NCBI GenBank assembly: GCA_034168985.1
Contig: JAXFJE010000010.1
Location: forward strand, 1 to 11,227
Direction of reading: 5' to 3'
Length of the DNA stretch: 11,227 nt
From: JALEVB01 sp022768265
Lineage (GTDB): Bacteria > Bacillota_I > Bacilli_A > Erysipelotrichales > Erysipelotrichaceae
Shown here piece after piece: positions 1 to 7,355 of the stretch (the stretch's first letter is position 1; every line of letters starts with the position of its first letter). The notes below the pieces were generated by a model. That model did not search any database. It was not told the DNA's origin and worked only from the letters and a program-made list of their open reading frames with translations. Both the position numbers and the translations under genes were made by a program.

Positions 1-166
1 TTTGACAACATTGTTTGATTTTGGTGCTGTAGAAATCATCAATAAGATATCTTGGATACATGTTGGATTATTTGCAATTGGTTTATATTTATATGATAAA
101 TTTAAGTTACATCCTATTTTGATCATCATTGCTGGTGCGATATTAGGAATTATTTTTAGTTTATAG
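1..166 (+). CDS. C-terminal end of a membrane transporter, probably chromate transporter (CHR) family (partial)
   Basis: An open frame enters from the left edge (codons in phase with base 2) and ends at TAG 164-166, giving about 54 residues. The visible part is hydrophobic: a segment ending in WIHVGLFAIGLYLYDKF, then a short polar turn KLHP, then a last hydrophobic stretch (LIIIAGAILGIIFSL) that ends the protein. A final helix introduced by K-x-H/N-P and ending in a gly-rich GAxLGII pattern is how CHR-family chromate/anion transporters usually finish, and this is the basis of the family name. Only the last two membrane segments can be seen, so another polytopic transporter is possible. The stop is 17 bases before the next start, so it is probably co-transcribed with the gamma-glutamyltransferase-like gene. 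Confidence 0.55.
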   Translation, partial: LTTLFDFGAVEIINKISWIHVGLFAIGLYLYDKFKLHPILIIIAGAILGIIFSL

Positions 167-183
167 AAATTGGGGTAAATATT

Positions 184-1791
184 ATGTTTGATCCTTTATA
201 TCAAAATTATGCTTCTAATCGATATTGTGTTACCGCTGCAAAAGGTATGGTTTCAACAAGTAATGCTTTAGCTTCATCAGCAGGGCTAGAAATTTTAAAA
301 AAAGGTGGTAATGCTGTGGATGCAGCCATTGCAACAGCTGCAACGTTGACCGTCGTAGAGCCAACATCTAATGGGTTGGGTTCAGATGCTTTTGCATTAG
401 TATGGATGAAAGATCATCTTTATGGCTTAAATGCTTCGGGTCCAGCTCCCAAAAATATTTCAATTGAAAAAGTAAATAGTCTTGGATATAGAGATAAAAT
501 GCCTACTTATGGATGGATACCAGTGACAGTTCCTGGAGCACCTAAGGCATGGGCTAGCTTATCACAACGTTTTGGAAAGTTGACGCTGGAAGAATGCTTA
601 GAACCAGCTATTCGTTATGCAAAAGAAGGATATCCAGTATCTCCAATGCTTTCACGATTATTTGCCAATGCAACTGCTAAATATCAAAAAGTATTAAAGG
701 ATAAGATGTTTGATGAATGGTTTAGGGTATTTACGAAAAATGGGGATGCATATCAGTTTGGAGATATCATTAAGTTACCAGATCACGCAAGAAGCTTAGA
801 ACTGATTGCTAAAACAAATGCTCAAGCGTTTTATCAAGGTGAAATTGCTAAGGCCATGGTCAAACAAAGTCAGCGTGATGGAGGTTTCTTGGAGCTAGAA
901 GATTTAGCAGACTTTGATGTGAAATGGGTTGAGCCAATAAGCGTAAATTATCGTGGGTATGATATCTGGGAGATACCACCAAATGGGCAAGGAATCGTGG
1001 CTTTAATGGCTTTAAATATCTTAAAGGAATTTAAGTTTGGACAAAAAGATGATCCTAACGCTATACATCAACAATTTGAAGCGATGAAAATGGCTTTTGC
1101 AGATGGAATGAAATATGTTAGCGATCCTAACTTTACCAAGCTTGATTATCATCATTTGATCGATCCTAATAGAGGAGCTAGCCGTGCTAACGAGATTGAT
1201 GATCATGCACATGATCCTAAAGTAAAAGAGTTACCAAAGAGTGGCACGGTATATTTATGTGCTGCTGATAGTGAAGGGAATATGGTATCTTACATTCAAA
1301 GTAATTATATGGACTTTGGTAGTGGCATCGTTGTTGAAGGTTATGGCGTTGCATTGCAAAACCGTGGTGCGGATTTTTCTTTAGATCCTTCGCATTATAA
1401 TGCCTTAATGCCTCAAAAACGCACTTATCATACGATCATTCCTGGTTTTATTACTAAAAATAACAAGGCTGTAGCAGCCTTTGGGGTGATGGGGGCATAT
1501 ATGCAACCACAGGGACATGTACAAGTAGTTACTAATTTGCTAGATTATCATATGAATCCACAAATGGCACTAGATGCTTATCGATGGCAATGGTTAAATG
1601 GTAAGAAGTTTGTCGTTGAACCTTCTTTTCCTACTGATATAATTGAAATATTAAGGAAAAAAGGTCATGAAATCGAAATTGCCAAAGACCGAATATCATT
1701 TGGACGAGGACAAATCATCTGGCGTTTAGATAATGGTGTCTTAGTCGGAGGTTGTGAGTCACGGACCGATAGTAATATTGCTTGTTATTAA
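184..1791 (+). CDS. Gamma-glutamyltransferase family protein (cytoplasmic, YwrD-like)
   Basis: This is a 535-residue Ntn-hydrolase of the gamma-glutamyltranspeptidase/acylase superfamily. The N-terminal family block is clear (GGNAVDAAIA near residue 41, then VVEPTSNGLGSDAF near 57-70). The expected autoprocessing site is Thr355 in SGTVYLC. Cleavage before it would give subunits of about 354 and 181 residues. Downstream blocks GSGIVVEGYG, RTYHTIIPG and the terminal GGCESRTDS match the small subunit. Family members cleave gamma-glutamyl amides such as glutathione, or act as acylases; the substrate cannot be read here. There is no signal peptide or lipobox, so the enzyme should be cytoplasmic, unlike secreted Ggt. 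The start ATG has a GGGGT ribosome-binding site 7 bases upstream. The gene follows a transporter gene by 17 bases, and no terminator separates them. Confidence 0.85.
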   Translation: MFDPLYQNYASNRYCVTAAKGMVSTSNALASSAGLEILKKGGNAVDAAIATAATLTVVEPTSNGLGSDAFALVWMKDHLYGLNASGPAPKNISIEKVNSLGYRDKMPTYGWIPVTVPGAPKAWASLSQRFGKLTLEECLEPAIRYAKEGYPVSPMLSRLFANATAKYQKVLKDKMFDEWFRVFTKNGDAYQFGDIIKLPDHARSLELIAKTNAQAFYQGEIAKAMVKQSQRDGGFLELEDLADFDVKWVEPISVNYRGYDIWEIPPNGQGIVALMALNILKEFKFGQKDDPNAIHQQFEAMKMAFADGMKYVSDPNFTKLDYHHLIDPNRGASRANEIDDHAHDPKVKELPKSGTVYLCAADSEGNMVSYIQSNYMDFGSGIVVEGYGVALQNRGADFSLDPSHYNALMPQKRTYHTIIPGFITKNNKAVAAFGVMGAYMQPQGHVQVVTNLLDYHMNPQMALDAYRWQWLNGKKFVVEPSFPTDIIEILRKKGHEIEIAKDRISFGRGQIIWRLDNGVLVGGCESRTDSNIACY

Positions 1792-1815
1792 TTATTAAAA
1801 TAAAAATCTTCTTTA

Positions 1816-1844
1816 TTGATATGGAATTAATTTGCAATTATAAA
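1816..1844 (+). promoter_or_regulatory. Predicted sigma-A promoter of the AEC permease gene
   Basis: TTGATA (1816-1821) and TATAAA (1839-1844) are separated by exactly 17 bases, with one probable start near 1851. This gives a leader of about 35 bases before the chosen start at 1886. No terminator hairpin was seen between the upstream stop and this promoter, so read-through from the upstream gene is also possible. Confidence 0.55.
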
Positions 1845-1885
1845 ATATTGCAAAGTGCTAGAATATGAATAAGGGGGATTTTTTT

Positions 1886-2800
1886 ATGAATATCGCTGGC
1901 TTATTATTAAATCAGATTGCGATCATGTTTATATTGATGGCAATCGGTTATGGTCTATATAAATTAAAGTTTATCAGTGATCAAGGATCAAAGGATATAG
2001 GTAAAATTCTTTTGTATTTAGTCATTCCAATCGTTATCATAAATAATTTCATGATTGAATTAAATGCTGAAAATATAGAAGCATTGATTCATTCGGTAAT
2101 AATATCGTTTATCTGCATGTTGCTTGCAATGGTGGTTTCTTATATTTTCTTTGGCAAGCGGGATGGCATCGCTAATTTTAGTAGTACCTTTTCTAATGCA
2201 GGTTTTATTGGTATACCGTTAGTACAAGCTACGCTAGGATCAAATGCTGTTTTTTATATTTCTATAATGATAGTAATGATCAATGTTTTACAATGGACCT
2301 ATGGCGTTTTTATCATTACAGGTGACTCTAGCGTAATGAGCTTTAAAAAGATTATTACTAATCCGATTGTCATTGCAGTATTTGTGGGATTGTTGATATT
2401 TTTGTTGCAGATCAGGTTTCCTAGTACGATAACTAGTGTTTTTAGTAGCATTACAGGTTTAAATACACCTTTGGCAATGATCGTATCCGGGGTATATCTT
2501 GCACAATCGAATCTAAAAGCTATGTTAATGAATAAAAAGATATATTTAGTTTCCATCATGCGTTTGGTAGTGATACCTTTGATAACTGTATTGGTTTTTA
2601 AATTGTTGCCATTTGGCAATGAAACGTTAAAATTAGCAATTTTGATCACGGCTGCTTGTCCAGTTGGCTCTAATGTTGCTATATTTGCACAAGCTTATGA
2701 TGCTGATTATCATAGTGCTGTTGAGCAGGTCTGCATGACAACTATCTTATGCTTGATAAGCTTGCCACTTATAATTTTTATTGCTACGACTATCATCTAA
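1886..2800 (+). CDS. AEC (auxin efflux carrier) family permease
   Basis: This 304-residue protein is almost entirely hydrophobic, with about ten predicted membrane segments in two halves of five, the size and layout of AEC-family permeases (bacterial members include malate/malonate and other organic acid transporters). Family signatures are SNAGFIGIPL about one third in, just after a short charged loop (FFGKRDGIANF), and the AACPVGSNVAIFAQAY stretch in the last quarter. An ATG at 1865 is in frame, but the ribosome-binding site AAGGGGG (1871-1877) lies after it and 8 bases before ATG 1886, so 1886 is the better start. The gene has its own predicted promoter and a hairpin terminator, so it looks monocistronic. 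The substrate is unknown. It is convergent with the PTS regulator gene. Confidence 0.82.
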   Translation: MNIAGLLLNQIAIMFILMAIGYGLYKLKFISDQGSKDIGKILLYLVIPIVIINNFMIELNAENIEALIHSVIISFICMLLAMVVSYIFFGKRDGIANFSSTFSNAGFIGIPLVQATLGSNAVFYISIMIVMINVLQWTYGVFIITGDSSVMSFKKIITNPIVIAVFVGLLIFLLQIRFPSTITSVFSSITGLNTPLAMIVSGVYLAQSNLKAMLMNKKIYLVSIMRLVVIPLITVLVFKLLPFGNETLKLAILITAACPVGSNVAIFAQAYDADYHSAVEQVCMTTILCLISLPLIIFIATTII

Positions 2801-2820
2801 CTAATGATAGGAACATAATA

Positions 2821-2850
2821 AAGTCAGGTTGGAAACCTGACTTTTGTTTT
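2821..2850 (+). terminator. Intrinsic terminator after the AEC permease gene
   Basis: A perfect 10-bp stem (AAGTCAGGTT, 2821-2830, with AACCTGACTT, 2834-2843) with a 3-base loop, or 9 bp with a 5-base loop, is followed by a T-rich tail ending CTTTTGTTTT. On the minus strand the same stem is followed by TATTATG, a poor U-tract, so it may also weakly end the convergent regulator transcript 55 bases beyond that gene's stop. Confidence 0.85.
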
Positions 2851-2898
2851 ATAGGTTATCTGCTAAATTAAAAACTGTTTCAAAGATTCAAGCAATAT

Positions 2899-4791
2899 TT
2901 AGATTGAATTGAAGATTGCGATGAATTCTTGGTAGTTATTAGCGGATAATAACTTTTGTGCTATATCTTCGTTGGTTATGATCTGACTGATCTTTTCAAA
3001 TAGTTTAGAGGACATCTTTTGTGAGGATGGAGAAGATAGCAAAAAGATTAATTGTACATTCTTTTCTTTCCAGATTATCGGTTTATGTAAACGAGCAACG
3101 CTGATAAATGATGGGCAGTCATGATTATCTAACGGATGAGGTAGAGCAATGCGATTATCATATTCAGTAGGTTCTAATTTTTCCCTAGCTAAAATCTGCG
3201 CAAGAAAATCATCGGGCAGATGGAGCTGTTCTTTGACCATCGCAATTTGCTTGGCAAGTGCTGAAGGCATATCATCAGCGTCAAACAGAAAGAATAGCTT
3301 TTCATCGATAAGATCACTTAATTTATAATTCAATGTATATTTTTTTAAAGCTTGCTCAATCTGGTGCATATCATCAAAATTAAGAAAAGGACTTACTTGG
3401 ATGATATTATCATAATGACGATAAATATTATCGGTCGTATTGATGACCAATGGAAAGTCATGAAGATTATATTTAGGCATCTTGTCTGGAGCTAGAAAAA
3501 AGATTGAATTGATATAATCTTCAAAAGTGCTAGTCAGTTTATAAGAAATGATGCTAAACATACTGGATATTTCATCACAGATTAAAGCAACGTTGAATTT
3601 TTCTGTTGAGGCTTTACGCTTTTCGATTGCTAAGGCAAGATGCAATGCAAAATAAGAAATTTCAGCATTGGTGATTTTTATCGTATCATTAAGTTCGCTG
3701 ATGCCACATAATGCCAATTCATAAGCATAGGTAAACTGATTTTTAATATTAGCTAATTCTGATTTTACTATTTGATTATTATTTTGTACACGATGTAAAA
3801 AAGGAACGATATGATTTAATAAACTGATGCGCAATTCATCGTCATCAAAAAAATCAACGTTTGCAAGTTGCAAAATCTTGCGTAAAAATTTATTATAGAA
3901 GACCAAAGCTTGATTGTTTACTAGAACCTGAATCTTTTCGTGACCGTAAATGCGTTGTTTTCCGCTTAAATGCATTGTTAAGTATGTTATTTCATTTTTT
4001 GGTAATTTGATTGTTAAAAGATCGTCTAATTGCTTAGCAATGTAAGAACTAACAAAAAATTCTGGTGTTGAATAAATATCTTTGATGAAGGTTTTGTCTT
4101 CGATAACGATAGGATTATTTGTCTCGGTTCGATTGATGGCAATCATGTAGTGCAAAGCCAATGAGCTGATGTTAGAGGCGCTGATGGCTATATTAAAATG
4201 TTCCAAAGCTTCCTTGATGATATCTTCGATCTTACTAATATCATGTGAATGAATATTGGTATCGGATAAAAAATCGTTAAGATTGATAGTTTGTTTACAT
4301 TCTTTGATCAAACAATTACGGATATCTTTCTCACATCCTTTGATCTTATATCCTAAGGAATGAGAGTGTTTTAGCGTTAAATTATAGCTATTTAGCAGTA
4401 ATTTTAAACTTTTGATGCTAGAACGCAAAGAAGAAGGGGAAATAGCAAGTTCATCAGCAAATTCGTAGATATTTAGATAATTAGCTTCTGTTAAAAGTCT
4501 TGTTAAAATATATATTTCTCGATTTTTTGGATTTAAAAAGATATTTTCTTTTTCAATCTTTTTTAAGTACATGCTGAAAAGATCCTGATTTTCAATCAAT
4601 AAATAAGAACCGCTTCCTTGTTTGATTTCAATTTTTGCTCCATATTGAGGTAAATCTTGTTTTAAAAAATTAAGGTACTTTAAAATCGTTTTTTCTGAAA
4701 CATGCAAAGAGAAAGCTAAATCACTACTTGAGATAGGATCGTGAGAAGCAATTAATTTTTCTAAAATTTTCTTATCGATACTTTTTTCCAT
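2899..4791 (-). CDS. BglG/LicR-type PRD-containing transcriptional regulator with EIIB- and EIIA-like domains
   Basis: This 630-residue multidomain PTS-controlled activator has, in order: an N-terminal HTH (about 5-60, SSSDLAFSLHVSEKTILKYL); a second helix-turn-helix/Mga-like region (about 90-150); PRD1 with His214 (LHYMIAINR) and His274 (TMHLSGKQR); PRD2 with His327 (LLNHIVPFLHR) and His384 (ALHLALAIEKR); an EIIB-like domain with Cys405 in LICDEISSM; and a type-2 EIIA domain with the phospho-His552 in IALPHPLD. All expected phosphorylation residues are present. In this family (LicR, MtlR, ManR) HPr and EIIB phosphorylation tune DNA binding by sugar supply. The gene is divergent from the PTS operon, so it very probably controls it. 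It has no recognisable Shine-Dalgarno sequence before its ATG, and the next Met is residue 74, past the HTH, so this start is still the right one. Confidence 0.92.
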   Translation of the reverse strand: MEKSIDKKILEKLIASHDPISSSDLAFSLHVSEKTILKYLNFLKQDLPQYGAKIEIKQGSGSYLLIENQDLFSMYLKKIEKENIFLNPKNREIYILTRLLTEANYLNIYEFADELAISPSSLRSSIKSLKLLLNSYNLTLKHSHSLGYKIKGCEKDIRNCLIKECKQTINLNDFLSDTNIHSHDISKIEDIIKEALEHFNIAISASNISSLALHYMIAINRTETNNPIVIEDKTFIKDIYSTPEFFVSSYIAKQLDDLLTIKLPKNEITYLTMHLSGKQRIYGHEKIQVLVNNQALVFYNKFLRKILQLANVDFFDDDELRISLLNHIVPFLHRVQNNNQIVKSELANIKNQFTYAYELALCGISELNDTIKITNAEISYFALHLALAIEKRKASTEKFNVALICDEISSMFSIISYKLTSTFEDYINSIFFLAPDKMPKYNLHDFPLVINTTDNIYRHYDNIIQVSPFLNFDDMHQIEQALKKYTLNYKLSDLIDEKLFFLFDADDMPSALAKQIAMVKEQLHLPDDFLAQILAREKLEPTEYDNRIALPHPLDNHDCPSFISVARLHKPIIWKEKNVQLIFLLSSPSSQKMSSKLFEKISQIITNEDIAQKLLSANNYQEFIAIFNSI

Positions 4792-4797
4792 GTTTAA

Positions 4798-4826
4798 AGT
4801 ATAAATGAATATTTTTGTTTATACAA
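4798..4826 (-). promoter_or_regulatory. Predicted promoter of the regulator gene, possibly leaderless
   Basis: Read on the minus strand, TTGTAT (4826-4821) and TATACT (4803-4798) are 17 bases apart, and only six bases (TTAAAC) separate the -10 box from the ATG at 4791. Transcription would then start at or next to the start codon, which fits the absence of a ribosome-binding site. A perfect TATAAT at 4831-4826 is an alternative -10 box with a poor -35 and would give a leader of about 28 bases, still without a Shine-Dalgarno sequence. A 7-bp inverted repeat (GTATAAA 4799-4805, TTTATAC 4818-4824) overlaps this promoter. Confidence 0.4.
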
Positions 4827-4880
4827 TTATAAAATTTCTGATATTATTAAAAAACTTCCATTTTAAAAAAGAACTTGTTT

Positions 4881-4910
4881 GTAACATTGATTTTAAAATA
4901 ATGATATAAA
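4881..4910 (+). promoter_or_regulatory. Predicted promoter of the PTS sugar operon
   Basis: An extended -10 element, TGA followed by TATAAA (4902-4910), lies 27 bases before the first gene. The best -35 is GTAACA (4881-4886), an imperfect match at an 18-base spacing. A weak -35 with an extended -10 suits an activator-dependent promoter, as expected for a LicR/MtlR-type regulator encoded divergently. Confidence 0.45.
4882..4906. promoter_or_regulatory. Imperfect dyad overlapping the PTS promoter, candidate operator
   Basis: A 25-base imperfect palindrome centred on 4894 pairs at 9 of 12 positions: outer TA/TA, CATT (4885-4888) with AATG (4900-4903), and TTT/AAA around the centre. It sits between the predicted -35 and -10 boxes. 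The DNA is so AT-rich that chance is a real alternative. The whole intergenic region 4792-4936 contains no CG dinucleotide, so no canonical CcpA cre site is present there. Confidence 0.25.
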
Positions 4911-4936
4911 TTAAGTAACTAAAGGAGATTTGTACA

Positions 4937-6601
4937 ATGAAAAAAGATCTTAATATCCTTCTAGTTTGTGTTGCCGGAGCATCAACCAGCCTGCTTGCAA
5001 ATAAAATGCAGCAAGCGCTAAATTCTGACGAGAATTGGCGTATAGAAGCTAGGACGGTAGGTGAACTGGAATTTATTATTGGTAAATATGATTATGTTTT
5101 GGTTGCGCCGCAAATAAAATACAATTTGCAGCATGTTGAAGAAGTAGCCAAACAATATGAGGGGATTAAAGTATTTGCAATTAATCCTAAGGATTTTGCT
5201 TCAATCAATGGTGAGAATGTTGTAAATATGATCAGGGAAACATTGATTAACAGTAAATATTTAAATGAAGGAAAAGGAGAAGTTAAAATGTCAGAAAAAC
5301 AGAGCTTTATGGATAAGCTATCTGGCTGGATGGAAAAATATATCGTTCCTGTTGGCCAAAAAATATCAAATCAGCGTCATCTTGCTGCTGTTCGTGATGG
5401 TTTAACCATCATGATCCCAGCAACAATCATTGGCGGTATTGCATGTTTGATTGCTGTACCACCAGTACCTGCAACAATTACCGAACCAAGTAATATCTTT
5501 TATGCATTTTTATTAGCATGGAAAAGTTTTGCAGCGGCTAATTCAGCAGTGTTGATGCTACCATATCAGTTAACCATTGGTATCATTAGCATTTATGTCG
5601 TATGTGGTGTTTCTTATCAGCTTGCTAAGACCTACAATATGAATGGTATCAATAATATGATAACTTCATTGTTGGTGTATTTATGTGTATCTGGTTCGTT
5701 AGATATGGCAACTGGATCGATCGTAATTGCTAAATTGGGTGCTGGATATATGTTTTCAGCAATGGTTGTTGGCTTATTGGTTGTTGAGATCAATCATTTC
5801 TTTATCAAGAAAAACATCGTTATTAAATTGCCTGCTTCAGTTCCGCCAAATGTTGCTGCACCATTTAACGTTTTGATTCCTGGAATATTTAATGTAATAT
5901 TCTTTATCGTTTTAAATGTGGTAATTACAAGTGTTACCGGTGCAGGATTATCTGATCTAGTTTATACGATTTTCCAGCCTTTGATGAGCGCTACTGGTTC
6001 ATTGCCATCAGTATTATTGATCAACTTATTGATGACGACTTTCTGGTTCTTTGGTATTCATGGAGCAAATATGTTATCAGTTGTTACTTCACCAATTACT
6101 ACAGCTGCTTTGGCTGCTAATGCGGAAGCTTATGTTGCTGGCCAATCTATGCCGTATATCTATGCAGGAGCTATGAACTCTGTATTTGGTAACTGGATCA
6201 CTTATAATGTTATCTTACTGGTTATCTTCTTATTCTGTAAGAGTTCACAAACTAGAAGCGTTGCGAAAGTTGCTATCGTTCCATCATTGTTCAATATCAA
6301 TGAACCATCCATCTTTGGTTTGCCAACAGTATTGAACATTTATACTTATATTCCATTGGTTATCTGTTCTATGATTAACTGCTCATCTTACTACTTATTA
6401 GCTTCTGCTAATTTAGTAGGAAGATTCTATATTAGCTTGCCTTTCACCGTACCTGGTCCATTACAAGCATTCCTAGCTACAGGTGATGTTAAGACCGTAT
6501 TATTATGGATTGCCTTGTTCATCATTGATATCCCTATCGTTTATCCATTTATCAAAACATATGATAAACAATTAGTTGAGCAAGAAAAATTAGAAGGATA
6601 A
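4937..6601 (+). CDS. PTS Lac-family (lactose/cellobiose/chitobiose) IIB-IIC fusion protein
   Basis: This 554-residue membrane permease imports and phosphorylates a beta-linked disaccharide or glucoside. Residues 1-103 are a Lac-family EIIB with phospho-Cys11 in the loop CVAGASTSLLA. Residues 104-117 are a short polar linker (ending EGKGEVK). From Met118 onwards there is a normal full-length EIIC of about 437 residues: the entry block RDGLTIMIPATIIGG (153-167), the GIHG motif with His375 and the INEPSIFGLP block with Glu456, both at the sugar-binding site of this family, and about ten membrane segments. The start has AAAGGAGA (4921-4928) 8 bases upstream. The order B then C is unusual: LacE-type fusions carry IIC first. 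The linker encodes its own ribosome-binding site and ATG (separate entry). It is the first gene of the operon, which also has a second, free IIB and the only IIA. Confidence 0.92.
   Translation: MKKDLNILLVCVAGASTSLLANKMQQALNSDENWRIEARTVGELEFIIGKYDYVLVAPQIKYNLQHVEEVAKQYEGIKVFAINPKDFASINGENVVNMIRETLINSKYLNEGKGEVKMSEKQSFMDKLSGWMEKYIVPVGQKISNQRHLAAVRDGLTIMIPATIIGGIACLIAVPPVPATITEPSNIFYAFLLAWKSFAAANSAVLMLPYQLTIGIISIYVVCGVSYQLAKTYNMNGINNMITSLLVYLCVSGSLDMATGSIVIAKLGAGYMFSAMVVGLLVVEINHFFIKKNIVIKLPASVPPNVAAPFNVLIPGIFNVIFFIVLNVVITSVTGAGLSDLVYTIFQPLMSATGSLPSVLLINLLMTTFWFFGIHGANMLSVVTSPITTAALAANAEAYVAGQSMPYIYAGAMNSVFGNWITYNVILLVIFLFCKSSQTRSVAKVAIVPSLFNINEPSIFGLPTVLNIYTYIPLVICSMINCSSYYLLASANLVGRFYISLPFTVPGPLQAFLATGDVKTVLLWIALFIIDIPIVYPFIKTYDKQLVEQEKLEG
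5274..5290 (+). promoter_or_regulatory. Internal ribosome-binding site and in-frame ATG at the IIB-IIC junction
   Basis: AAGGAG (5274-5279) stands 8 bases before an in-frame ATG (5288-5290, Met118), the same strength and spacing as the gene's own start. The new N-terminus, MSEKQSFMDKLSGWMEKYI, is where free Lac-family IIC proteins normally begin. Both other reading frames hit a stop just upstream (TAA 5262-5264, TGA 5266-5268), where a separate IIB gene would be expected to end. It probably gives some free IIC and looks like the remnant of two fused genes. Confidence 0.6.
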
Positions 6602-6604
6602 AAT

Positions 6605-6628
6605 AGCACTGCTCAATGGAGCAGTGCT
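6605..6628 (+). promoter_or_regulatory. Intercistronic hairpin between IIB-IIC and chbG
   Basis: A perfect 10-bp inverted repeat (AGCACTGCTC 6605-6614, GAGCAGTGCT 6619-6628) with a four-base AATG loop begins three bases after the IIB-IIC stop. It is GC-richer than its surroundings and is followed by GTCTTGCT rather than a U-tract, so it is a poor terminator. It could protect the transporter mRNA from 3' exonucleases, slow or partly stop transcription, or be a processing site that sets unequal expression of the transporter and the enzymes downstream. Confidence 0.6.
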
Positions 6629-6650
6629 GTCTTGCTAGAAAGAGGTTAAT

Positions 6651-7346
6651 ATGAAATTAGTAATTAATGGTGATGATCTTGGATTTACCAAAGGGGTTAC
6701 TTATGGAATAGTTGAAGGATATAAAAAAGGAATATTACGATCAACCACAGCTTTAGCAAATTCAGCATATTTGGAAGAAACCAAAAATATTTGTGATGAA
6801 TATCCAGGTTTAGGTGTTGGTATTCATTTAAATTGTACTTTGGGTAAATCATTAACGGTAAATAAAACTTTGACCGATGAAAAAGGAATGTTTTTTCCAG
6901 GACGAAAAACGATTTGGACCAAAGATGTTGATTATGATGAATTGTATAATGAATGGAAAGCACAAATTGAAAGATTCATCCAAGTATTTGGACGTAAACC
7001 TACCCATTTAGATAGTCATCATTCTGTTCATGATGCAAATGATCAAGCCTTGGCAGTATCCAAAAAGCTTGCTAGTGAATATGATGTACAGTTACGAAGA
7101 TATGGCGATTATAAATTTGTAATGGGATTTTATGGTGATACTGCAAGTGTTGATACGATGATTGCATTGCTGGAAGCAAATAAAAATGAAGATATCGAAA
7201 TCATGGTGCATCCGGCATTTTGCGATCTTGAACTTTATCAAGTTTCGTCATATTCATTAGGTAGAGTTAAAGAGCTAGCGGTATTATGTGACCCGCAGCT
7301 TATCACATATATTAAAAATAATAATATAGAACTATGCCATTATTAG
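6651..7346 (+). CDS. chbG: ChbG/YdjC-family carbohydrate deacetylase
   Basis: This 231-residue cytoplasmic enzyme belongs to the YdjC/ChbG family, metal-dependent deacetylases of N-acetylated oligosaccharides; E. coli ChbG removes one acetyl group from chitobiose or its 6-phosphate. Visible motifs are NGDDLG (residues 6-11, Asp8/Asp9), GIHLN with His59, THLDSHHSVH with Asp121, His123, His124 and His127, and MVHP with His187. The metal ligands and catalytic residues of the family are therefore in place. It is slightly shorter than typical members (about 235-260 residues) but no core block is missing. Its ATG follows AGAGG by five bases. Its TAG stop is part of the next gene's ribosome-binding site, suggesting translational coupling. 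Its place right after the PTS permease indicates action on an imported phosphorylated N-acetyl sugar. Confidence 0.88.
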   Translation: MKLVINGDDLGFTKGVTYGIVEGYKKGILRSTTALANSAYLEETKNICDEYPGLGVGIHLNCTLGKSLTVNKTLTDEKGMFFPGRKTIWTKDVDYDELYNEWKAQIERFIQVFGRKPTHLDSHHSVHDANDQALAVSKKLASEYDVQLRRYGDYKFVMGFYGDTASVDTMIALLEANKNEDIEIMVHPAFCDLELYQVSSYSLGRVKELAVLCDPQLITYIKNNNIELCHY

Positions 7347-7355
7347 GAGGAAGCT

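Noticed and set aside
1021..1212. Open frame on the minus strand inside the gamma-glutamyltransferase gene
   Set aside because: It is antisense to a well-supported gene, with a low-complexity product and no ribosome-binding site; the same applies to minus-strand frames at 2299-2649, 6697-6963, 9093-9281 and 10243-10428.
1865..1885. Upstream in-frame ATG as start of the AEC permease
   Set aside because: The strong AAGGGGG ribosome-binding site lies after this ATG and is well spaced for the ATG at 1886; the extra seven residues add nothing known to the family.
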